Shown: piece by piece, positions 1-4,191 of the stretch
How positions within the stretch are numbered: the first letter of the stretch is position 1
How the letters are laid out: each line of letters starts with the position of its first letter
Assembly: GCA_038046085.1 (NCBI GenBank)
Contig: JBBSWW010000027.1
Coordinates: 1-7,244 of the forward strand
DNA length: 7,244 bases
Direction of reading: 5' to 3'
Source: GW2011-AR18 sp038046085
GTDB lineage: Archaea > Nanobdellota > Nanobdellia > SCGC-AAA011-G17 > GW2011-AR18
Notes under the pieces: model-generated
What the model was told of the DNA's origin: nothing
Database searches by the model: none
What the model saw: only the letters and a program-made list of their open reading frames with translations
Position numbers and translations under genes: made by a program

Positions 1-230
1 TAAACAAACATACTATTGCAATTCTTCACGCTATAAACTTTTTAGGAAGGACTTCTATATCTGAGATGAACTTTATGGAATCACAGGATGTCAATGCTGA
101 GCAGAGCAGGATTAAGTTAGTTATGGATAACTGGACTAAAAAACTTTATGATGATTTAAAGATTATTCTAGGTGAAGAACACCCTATTATAATAAAATTC
201 AAGGAAGAATGGAACATAGAAGTTTCATAA
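1..230 (+). CDS. 3' end of an unrecognised gene (partial)
   Basis: An open frame enters from the left edge (first complete codon at base 3) and runs for 75 codons to a TAA at 228-230. The visible C-terminus is soluble-looking and mixed-charge, with no cysteines and no membrane segment. It contains the stretch LVMDNWTKKLYDDLK and ends KEEWNIEVS. I do not recognise the family. The frame has no stop over its whole visible length and uses AT-rich codons like its neighbours, so I take it as the tail of a real gene rather than chance. The next gene starts 46 bases later behind its own TATA-like box, so the two are probably separate transcription units. The start and the N-terminal domains lie outside the window. 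Confidence 0.6.
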   Translation, partial: NKHTIAILHAINFLGRTSISEMNFMESQDVNAEQSRIKLVMDNWTKKLYDDLKIILGEEHPIIIKFKEEWNIEVS

Positions 231-250
231 CCATATAATAAAAACAAAAG

Positions 251-258
251 TATTAAAT
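251..258 (+). promoter_or_regulatory. TATA-like box of the secreted-protein gene
   Basis: TATTAAAT is centred about 22 bases before ATG 276 and about 28 before ATG 282. This is within the usual archaeal spacing for a leaderless or nearly leaderless transcript. No Shine-Dalgarno-like sequence lies before either ATG. Confidence 0.5.
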
Positions 259-275
259 AATCTTGATTCTGAATT

Positions 276-719
276 ATGATTATGAAAACAATGAAATTAA
301 CATTTTTGATTATTGCAATTATGATATTTTCAGTATTTAGTGTTATAGCTGCTGAAGATGCTGATTGTGATGTAGACCTAGCTAAATATGCTTCACAAGC
401 TAAGGACTTTGTTAATAATAATCCCGATAATAATGGTATTAAATATGGCAAGTCTTTTGTAGGCAAAAACGCAGTTGTAGAATTGCATGTTGATGATCAG
501 GTATGGCATGCTAAGATGGTTAAGGGTATGATGACTGATGTATCTCAGGGTGAGGTTGATTCTAAAACTTTTACTGTAACAACATCTATGTGTACTCTTA
601 AAGATTTACAGGATGGTAAGATTACTGCTAAGAAGGCATTAAAAGATGGTAAGATAACTTATCAGGCTCATGGTGCTATGAATAGGATGAAAGCAGTAAT
701 AATGCACATATTCCTATAA
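276..719 (+). CDS. Secreted or membrane-anchored protein, possible SCP2-like C-terminus
   Basis: The protein has 147 residues. The N-terminus has lysines at 4 and 7, then a hydrophobic stretch at about 8-26 ending SVIAA before EDADCD. That resembles a signal peptide cleaved near residue 26, or an uncleaved anchor. The mature part is small, with two cysteines (C31 and one in TSMCTL) that could pair outside the cell. The C-terminal segment LQDGKITAKKALKDGKITYQ followed by HGAMNRMKA recalls the end of SCP2 sterol-carrier domains, where a paired DGK/dGki pattern precedes a final helix. I infer a lipid-binding-like fold but could not test it. The start is ambiguous between ATG 276, 282 and 291. 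ATG 282 fits leaderless spacing about as well as 276. An oligo-T run follows directly after the stop. Function unknown. Confidence 0.7.
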   Translation: MIMKTMKLTFLIIAIMIFSVFSVIAAEDADCDVDLAKYASQAKDFVNNNPDNNGIKYGKSFVGKNAVVELHVDDQVWHAKMVKGMMTDVSQGEVDSKTFTVTTSMCTLKDLQDGKITAKKALKDGKITYQAHGAMNRMKAVIMHIFL

Positions 720-727
720 TTTTTTTT
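720..727 (+). terminator. Oligo-T terminator
   Basis: Eight T residues follow immediately after the TAA at 717-719. There is no hairpin, as expected for archaeal oligo-T termination. It separates the secreted-protein gene from the promoter at 750-757. Confidence 0.6.
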
Positions 728-749
728 ATTATTTCATTCTACCTAAATA

Positions 750-757
750 TTTAAAAA
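750..757 (+). promoter_or_regulatory. TATA box and BRE-like element of the first small paralog
   Basis: TTTAAAAA is centred 25.5 bases before ATG 779 and is preceded by CTAAATA, which resembles a TFB-recognition element. The spacing predicts a leaderless mRNA. The same CTAAAT-N-TTTAAAAA arrangement recurs before the next two genes. Confidence 0.65.
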
Positions 758-778
758 CTGATAATATCCTATTTTAAT

Positions 779-1078
779 ATGGTAGATAAGAGATCATTTG
801 ATGAAAGATTAGATGACATTAATGGATTATTGAAAAGATCTGGATCAGAAAGAAAAATCTCTGTAGAGGATATAGTTATAAATGATGATGGTTCTATAAC
901 AATACTCAGAACTTCTTTTTATAATGACTCTGGAAATATTCAAACACCTAATAGTAATCTTCCAGATGATCATGATTTATTATGGTCTGCAGTCAGATTG
1001 ATGGATTATAAAAATGAGGAACTTTTTACACATGGCATAACAATCTATCCTAAGAGTTATAAAAAACCTTCTAAATAA
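779..1078 (+). CDS. Small hypothetical protein, paralog A
   Basis: The protein has 99 residues, is hydrophilic and acidic in its middle, and has no cysteine, signal peptide or membrane segment. It shares with the next gene an N-terminal charged region, the block IVINDDGSITI (IVRN-like in the partner: LVRNEDGSITI) and a similar C-terminus, GITIYPKSYKKPSK against EIRIYRTDKTSK. The pair is therefore a tandem duplication, although the central thirds have diverged strongly. The ATG at 779 sits 25.5 bases after a TATA box, so the start is well placed for a leaderless transcript. The DGSITI block looks like a beta-hairpin turn and strand. I do not recognise a family and assign no function. It is probably cytoplasmic. 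Confidence 0.7.
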   Translation: MVDKRSFDERLDDINGLLKRSGSERKISVEDIVINDDGSITILRTSFYNDSGNIQTPNSNLPDDHDLLWSAVRLMDYKNEELFTHGITIYPKSYKKPSK

Positions 1079-1091
1079 ACTAACCATATCT

Positions 1092-1119
1092 TTTTACAAT
1101 CTAAATCTTTAAAAATAAT
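1092..1119 (+). repeat. 28-bp direct repeat, copy 1, carrying a promoter
   Basis: A 28-base stretch from TTTTACAATC to AAAAATAAT is identical to 1443-1470. It contains CTAAATCTTTAAAAA, a BRE/TATA pair. Similarity extends leftward through the end of the preceding gene (CTTCTAAATAAA) with a 4-base gap and one substitution. The duplicated unit therefore seems to be a gene plus its downstream intergenic region. Confidence 0.85.
1108..1115 (+). promoter_or_regulatory. TATA box of the second small paralog
   Basis: TTTAAAAA lies inside repeat copy 1. Its centre is 25.5 bases before ATG 1137 and 19.5 before ATG 1131. If the spacing matches the neighbouring genes, the leaderless start is ATG 1137. 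Confidence 0.65.
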
Positions 1120-1130
1120 TTTCATTAGAT

Positions 1131-1433
1131 ATGATTATGAGCGACGGAGCATCACAAGGCCAAGATATTAGCGAAGAACAGGTAAAAACTGAACGTAAAA
1201 CCTTTCTCGATAGTCTTGTTAGGAATGAAGATGGTTCTATTACAATAAAAGGTGAGGGAATATTTTCAAGGGAAGAAAGACGTTTATTAAGAAGTCCACA
1301 ATCAATGGCTGATGGTATACCCTATAATACAGATACTTATATTAGTAAAGCAGCTGCAGAATTAAATCCTGATAATGCTGAAATAGTGAGTTATGAAATC
1401 AGGATATATAGAACTGACAAAACTTCTAAATAA
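1131..1433 (+). CDS. Small hypothetical protein, paralog B
   Basis: The protein has 100 residues from ATG 1131, or 98 from ATG 1137. The second start reads MSDGASQG and matches the leaderless spacing from the TATA box at 1108-1115 better, so I prefer it. The gene opens ATGATTATG, as does the secreted-protein gene at 276. It is a paralog of the preceding gene: both have an (I/L)V-N-DGSITI block near the middle and an I-IY...K-SK C-terminal tail. The rest is hydrophilic with many Glu and Arg residues (FSREERRLLRSP) and has no cysteine, signal peptide or membrane helix. Its downstream flank repeats the flank of paralog A. Function unknown. Two adjacent copies with separate promoters suggest dosage or divergence of a lineage-specific protein. 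Confidence 0.7.
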   Translation: MIMSDGASQGQDISEEQVKTERKTFLDSLVRNEDGSITIKGEGIFSREERRLLRSPQSMADGIPYNTDTYISKAAAELNPDNAEIVSYEIRIYRTDKTSK

Positions 1434-1442
1434 ATCATATCA

Positions 1443-1470
1443 TTTTACAATCTAAATCTTTAAAAATAAT
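1443..1470 (+). repeat. 28-bp direct repeat, copy 2, carrying the guaB promoter
   Basis: It is identical over 28 bases to 1092-1119. It now serves the nucleotide operon, so the operon promoter appears to be a copy of the small-paralog promoter or the reverse. Confidence 0.85.
1459..1466 (+). promoter_or_regulatory. TATA box of the nucleotide operon
   Basis: TTTAAAAA has its centre at 1462.5, which predicts transcription starting near 1488. That leaves a leader of about nine bases before the GTG at 1497. No Shine-Dalgarno-like motif is visible in that short leader. Confidence 0.6.
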
Positions 1471-1496
1471 AATCTTGATTTCTCAATAGATACAAA

Positions 1497-2939
1497 GTGG
1501 TTGATCATTCTAAAATTCAGGAAGCTCTAACATATGATGATGTTTTGATCATTCCTAAGTATTCTAATATCTCTTCAAGAAAGAATGTTGATATCTCCAG
1601 TCAATTGACTCCTAAAATCAAACTAAACATTCCTATGGTATCTGGTAATATGGATACTGTTACTGAATCAAGGATGGCTATTGCTATGGCTCGTCTTGGT
1701 GGTATTGGTATTATACATCGTTACCTTCCAATTAAGGATCAAGTTCATGAGATTATTAAAGTAAAAAGAGCAGAAGCTATTGTAATTGATAAACCTTTTA
1801 CATTGACTCCAGAACATACTCTAAAAGATGCTAAAATTTTGATGGAAGAAAATAATATTAATGGTATTTTAATTACAGATAATGCTTCTAGATTCGAAGG
1901 CATTCTTACAAGAAGAGATATGATGTTTGAAGATAATTTACTTATGCCTATATGTGATATCATGACTAAACGTTCTGATGCTGTTACTGCTGATTTTGGT
2001 ATTGATATTGAAAAAGCTAAATTAATTATGAAAAACAATAAGGTTGAAAAACTTCCTTTATTGGATAAATCAGGAATTTTAAAAGGTTTAGTAACAGCTA
2101 AAGATCTCTCAAGAAAAGATAGTTATCCTTTAACTGTTAAAGATAAAAAAGGAAGATTATTAGTTGGTGCAGCTATTGGTGTTAAAGGTGATTATTTAGA
2201 GAGAGCAGAAGCGTTGATTGATGCTGGTTGTGATGTATTATGTATTGATATTGCTCATGGTCATTCTGAATTAGCAATTAATGCATTGAAGACTGTTAAA
2301 GATAAATTTTCAGATATTGAAGTTATTGCAGGTAATATTGTTACTGAGATGGCTGCTTTTGATCTGATTAAAGCTGGTGCTGATTGTATAAAATGTGGTG
2401 TTGGATCAGGATCTATTTGTGTAACACGTTTAGTTGCTGGTGCTGGTTATCCTCAATTTTCTGCTTTATTGAACTGTGTTAGAGTTGGTAATGATTTTAA
2501 TATCCCTGTTATGGCTGATGGTGGTATTGGTGGTTTAGCCGGTAACTTTTCTAAAGCTATTGCTGCAGGAGCTAGTACTGTTATGCGTTCAAGATCTTTA
2601 GCTGGTACTGATGAAAGTCCTGGTTTATCTATTATGAAAAATGGTAAGAAATTCAAGATTTATCGTGGTAGTGCTTCTTTTGGTGCTAACATGGCTCGTA
2701 ATGAAAGAAATCATGAGAAAGTTGATGAAGAATATAATCCAGAAGGTGTTGAAGCTTTGATTCCTTATTCTGGCAGTGTTGAGGAAGTTATCAAACCTTT
2801 CTTATCTGGGTTACGTTCAGGTATGTCTTATGTTGGAGCTAATAATATTAAAGAATTCTGGGATAAAGCAGAATTTGTTCGTATGACTCAGTCAGGCATT
2901 AAAGAGAGTTATCCTCATGATGTGGAGTTAGTTAAATGA
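1497..2939 (+). CDS. guaB: IMP dehydrogenase family protein with CBS pair
   Basis: The protein has 480 residues, a normal length for IMP dehydrogenase, which oxidises IMP to XMP with NAD in guanine nucleotide synthesis. The order is barrel start (ALTYDDVLIIP at 10-20, NMDTVTESRMAIAMA at 51-65), a pair of CBS domains at about 98-205, then the rest of the barrel. Seen are D251 in DIAHGHS, the catalytic-loop motif GSGSICVTR with C308 and T310, ADGGI at 340-344, YRG at 389-391, and the C-terminal ESYPHDV. Start: the only plausible one is GTG, because an in-frame TGA lies at 1476. Odd points: the phosphate-binding site usually reads VM-x-GS but here is VMRSRS (S365, R366); the flap Arg-Tyr pair that acts as base in IMPDH appears as R404-N405; GxGPGS is GVGSGS. 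E419 is kept. A GMP reductase of the CBS-containing type is the main alternative. Confidence 0.88.
   Translation: MVDHSKIQEALTYDDVLIIPKYSNISSRKNVDISSQLTPKIKLNIPMVSGNMDTVTESRMAIAMARLGGIGIIHRYLPIKDQVHEIIKVKRAEAIVIDKPFTLTPEHTLKDAKILMEENNINGILITDNASRFEGILTRRDMMFEDNLLMPICDIMTKRSDAVTADFGIDIEKAKLIMKNNKVEKLPLLDKSGILKGLVTAKDLSRKDSYPLTVKDKKGRLLVGAAIGVKGDYLERAEALIDAGCDVLCIDIAHGHSELAINALKTVKDKFSDIEVIAGNIVTEMAAFDLIKAGADCIKCGVGSGSICVTRLVAGAGYPQFSALLNCVRVGNDFNIPVMADGGIGGLAGNFSKAIAAGASTVMRSRSLAGTDESPGLSIMKNGKKFKIYRGSASFGANMARNERNHEKVDEEYNPEGVEALIPYSGSVEEVIKPFLSGLRSGMSYVGANNIKEFWDKAEFVRMTQSGIKESYPHDVELVK
2924..2927 (+). promoter_or_regulatory. Shine-Dalgarno-like site for the RdgB gene
   Basis: GGAG lies inside the last codons of the guaB-like gene, eight bases before ATG 2936. 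It supports that ATG over the one at 2940, which is in another frame. It also supports translation within an operon rather than from a leaderless mRNA. Confidence 0.45.
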
Positions 2940-3475
2940 ATGAATTATATTTTATTACAGGTAATGAAAATAAATTAAGAGAAGCTCAAAGTATTTTGCC
3001 AAACATTAAAGGCTTAAATATTGATCTTATAGAGATTCAGAGTATTGATTCTAAGAAGATTATTGAACATAAATTGAACGAAGCTAAAAAACATCACTCA
3101 GGAACTTTTATTGTTGAAGATACTTCTCTAGAATTGGTTTCTATGAAAGGTCTTCCAGGTCCTTTGGTTAAATTTTTTGAAAAATCTATTGGGCTTGATG
3201 GTATTTCAAGATTAAGTGAGACTTTTGGTAATAAAGCAATAGCTAAAGTTGTCATTGGTTATTTTGATGGTAGTGATGTAAATTTTTATGAAGGAATGAT
3301 TAACGGTACAATAGTCAGTCCAAGAGGGGATAATGGTTTTGGTTGGGATAAGATATTTGTTCCTGAAGGTTATTATAAGACTTTTGCTGAGATGTCTCAT
3401 GAAGAAAAAAATAGTATAAGCATGAGAAAAATTGCTTTTGAAAAATTAAAGGAGTATTCACATGGAAAATCTTAA
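2936..3475 (+). CDS. rdgB: RdgB/HAM1 non-canonical purine NTP pyrophosphatase
   Basis: The protein has 179 residues, a typical family size. These enzymes hydrolyse ITP, dITP and XTP to the monophosphate and pyrophosphate, keeping deaminated purines out of nucleic acid. Family motifs in order: FITGNENK at 6-13 (phosphate contact), VEDTSL at 60-65 with catalytic acidic residues E61/D62, LPGPLVKFF at 73-81, SPRGDNGFGWDKIF at 128-141, and TFAEMSHEEKNSIS at 149-162. The last motif normally continues S-H-R; here it is S162-M163-R164, so the base-contacting histidine is replaced while the arginine stays. The start codon overlaps the upstream stop as ATGA, and the C-terminus overlaps the next gene by 14 bases. 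Both point to coupled translation. The pairing with an IMP/XMP enzyme makes sense because that step raises the risk of ITP and XTP. Confidence 0.92.
   Translation: MNELYFITGNENKLREAQSILPNIKGLNIDLIEIQSIDSKKIIEHKLNEAKKHHSGTFIVEDTSLELVSMKGLPGPLVKFFEKSIGLDGISRLSETFGNKAIAKVVIGYFDGSDVNFYEGMINGTIVSPRGDNGFGWDKIFVPEGYYKTFAEMSHEEKNSISMRKIAFEKLKEYSHGKS
3448..3454 (+). promoter_or_regulatory. Shine-Dalgarno site of dut
   Basis: AAAGGAG ends seven bases before ATG 3462, within the 3' end of the RdgB gene. It is the best Shine-Dalgarno match in the window and fixes the dut start. Confidence 0.6.
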
Positions 3476-3935
3476 AATTAAATCTTTAGCTGATATTGAT
3501 AAAATTAATTACTCTAGAGATGGTGATGCTGCTCTTGATCTTAGAGCTTCTGGTGTTTGGATTATTGATTTAGATTCTGAAAAGAAAGAAATTGTCCAGG
3601 ATGAATATGAATTGAAGCCAAATGAAAGAGTAGTTATCTGTACTGGAATAGTAGTTGCAGTTCCTAAAGGATGTTATGGTTCTGTCCGTGACCGTAGTGG
3701 TTTGGCTTTCAATCATGGTTTGCATACTCTTGCTGGTGTTCTTGATGAGAATTATCGTGGAGAACTTCGTGTCATAATAGTTAATCTCGGATCTAGAACT
3801 TATAAATTGACAAAGAACGAAAGGATTGCTCAATTGATAATAATGGAATATAAAAAAGTCAATGTTGAATACGTAGATGAATTAGATGATACTAATCGTG
3901 GCAATAGTGCTTATGGTTCTAGTGGTAAACATTGA
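3462..3935 (+). CDS. dut: dUTP diphosphatase (trimeric dUTPase)
   Basis: The protein has 157 residues. It splits dUTP into dUMP and pyrophosphate, which prevents uracil entering DNA and feeds dTMP synthesis. All five dUTPase motifs are visible: motif 1 DAALDLRAS (22-30), motif 2 DRSGLA (77-82), motif 3 GVLDENYRGE (92-101, with D95 as the likely water-activating residue and Y98 as the uracil-selective one), motif 4 RIAQLI (121-126) and motif 5 RGNSAYGSSG (146-155), where the usual Phe stacked on uracil is Tyr. The related dCTP deaminases lack motif 5, so dUTPase is the better call, although bifunctional archaeal relatives exist. The start is fixed by AAAGGAG seven bases upstream. It is the last gene of the operon and overlaps the RdgB frame by 14 bases. 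A tRNA promoter begins nine bases after its stop. Confidence 0.93.
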   Translation: MENLKIKSLADIDKINYSRDGDAALDLRASGVWIIDLDSEKKEIVQDEYELKPNERVVICTGIVVAVPKGCYGSVRDRSGLAFNHGLHTLAGVLDENYRGELRVIIVNLGSRTYKLTKNERIAQLIIMEYKKVNVEYVDELDDTNRGNSAYGSSGKH

Positions 3936-3944
3936 ATAAAAACC

Positions 3945-3952
3945 TTTATAAA
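3945..3952 (+). promoter_or_regulatory. TATA box of the tRNA-Leu gene
   Basis: TTTATAAA has its centre at 3948.5. Applying the 25.5-base spacing seen at leaderless genes here places the transcription start at about 3974, nine bases before the mature tRNA 5' end. Confidence 0.65.
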
Positions 3953-3973
3953 ACATCGTTTAGTTCTTCAGAT

Positions 3974-3982
3974 AACCAGGTT
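3974..3982 (+). other. Predicted tRNA 5' leader complementary to the D-arm
   Basis: The predicted 9-nt leader is AACCAGGTT. ACCAGG (3975-3980) is perfectly complementary to CCTGGT (4011-4016) in the D-loop. TTGC (3981-3984) is complementary to GCAA (4005-4008), with a two-base bulge between (A4009, G4010). Together they make ten base pairs that form the outer helix of the first intron's splice motif. After splicing the leader would be removed, presumably by RNase P. Confidence 0.5.
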
Positions 3983-3990
3983 GCGGGGAT

Positions 3991-4003
3991 ATTTATACTC
4001 TAG
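3991..4003 (+). other. tRNA intron 1 (13 nt, between positions 8 and 9)
   Basis: The central helix is GGGG (3985-3988) with CTCT (3998-4001), including two G-U pairs. The 3' bulge is AGA (4002-4004), cut after its second base. The 5' cut falls after T3990 in the terminal loop, making a bulge-helix-loop type motif. The outer helix TTGC/GCAA is perfect and uses two leader bases. The intron would be ATTTATACTCTAG. Confidence 0.7.
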
Positions 4004-4019
4004 AGCAAAGCCTGGTCAA

Positions 4020-4038
4020 ACTTCAAGTGAAGGACTAG
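4020..4038 (+). other. tRNA intron 2 (19 nt, between positions 21 and 22)
   Basis: The central helix GGTC (4014-4017) with GACT (4033-4036) has four pairs, one of them G-U. Three-base bulges AAA (4018-4020) and AGA (4037-4039) flank it, and the inner hairpin is CTTC-AAGT-GAAG (4021-4032). Cutting each bulge after its second base gives a 19-nt intron. The outer support is the D-stem GCA/TGC with six unpaired bases on one side. Confidence 0.78.
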
Positions 4039-4054
4039 ATGCGCAGGACTTAAG

Positions 4055-4070
4055 ACCACTTTTGGAAGTA
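4055..4070 (+). other. tRNA intron 3 (16 nt, between positions 37 and 38)
   Basis: This is the classic archaeal intron position. The outer helix is CAGG (4044-4047) with CCTG (4073-4076), the central helix ACTT (4048-4051) with AAGT (4066-4069), and the inner hairpin CCA-CTTT-TGG (4056-4065). The 3' bulge AAT has three bases; the 5' bulge AAGA has four, so the motif is slightly relaxed. The same mature tRNA results if both cuts shift by one base. Confidence 0.85.
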
Positions 4071-4119
4071 ATCCTGTCTCTTAGTGGGTTCGTAGGTTCA
4101 AATCCTACTCCCCGCATTA

Positions 4120-4126
4120 TTTTTTT
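4120..4126 (+). terminator. Oligo-T terminator of the tRNA gene
   Basis: Seven T residues begin four bases after the tRNA discriminator base. No hairpin is needed in archaea. Confidence 0.65.
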
Positions 4127-4164
4127 ATAATCTAGAAAATTTTCAATAAAATATAAGTAATGTT

Positions 4165-4172
4165 TTTAAATT
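4165..4172 (+). promoter_or_regulatory. TATA-like box of the LAGLIDADG-like gene
   Basis: TTTAAATT is centred 23.5 bases before ATG 4192, which predicts a leaderless mRNA. An earlier ATG at 4184 is followed at once by TAA and cannot be used. Confidence 0.5.
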
Positions 4173-4191
4173 ATGGGATCAATATGTAATT

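Larger units (their letters stand above)
3983..4116 (+). tRNA. tRNA-Leu (UAA) with three small introns
   Basis: The gene spans 134 nt and reduces to an 86-nt class II tRNA. Acceptor strands GCGGGGA (3983-3989) and TCCCCGC (4109-4115) pair in all seven positions, and A4116 is the discriminator. The T-arm GTAGG/CCTAC with loop TTCAAAT is perfect. The anticodon stem CAGGA/TCCTG encloses loop CTTAAGA with anticodon TAA at 4051-4053. The variable arm (4077-4091) is long, as in Leu tRNAs. The D-arm uses GCA (4005-4007) with TGC (4040-4042) and the loop AGCCTGGTCAA containing G18-G19. These parts join only if 3991-4003, 4020-4038 and 4055-4070 are removed, and then every conserved position (T8, A14, G18, G19, A21) falls in register. 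CCA is not encoded. A TATA box lies upstream and a T-run downstream. Confidence 0.9.

Noticed and set aside
146..466. Minus-strand open frame
   Set aside because: It overlaps two plus-strand genes and the promoter between them, has a low-complexity Ile-rich sequence and no start signal.
3974..3982. AACCAGGTT as a protein-binding palindrome
   Set aside because: It is a short inverted repeat, but its complementarity to the D-arm over ten pairs explains it better.
3991..4038. A single larger D-arm intron instead of two
   Set aside because: G18-G19 and the D-loop core (AGCCTGGTCAA) lie between the two inserts, so removing one block would delete the D-loop.
3999..4039. TCTAG/CTAGA pairing (3999-4003 with 4035-4039) as a tRNA stem
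   Set aside because: It encloses the D-arm and conflicts with the D-stem and both splice motifs; CTAG is self-complementary, so such pairing is expected by chance.
3983..4116. The tRNA as a decayed pseudogene
   Set aside because: All stems are intact, conserved positions fall in register after removing exactly three pieces with splice motifs, and a promoter and terminator are in place. Decay would not leave this.
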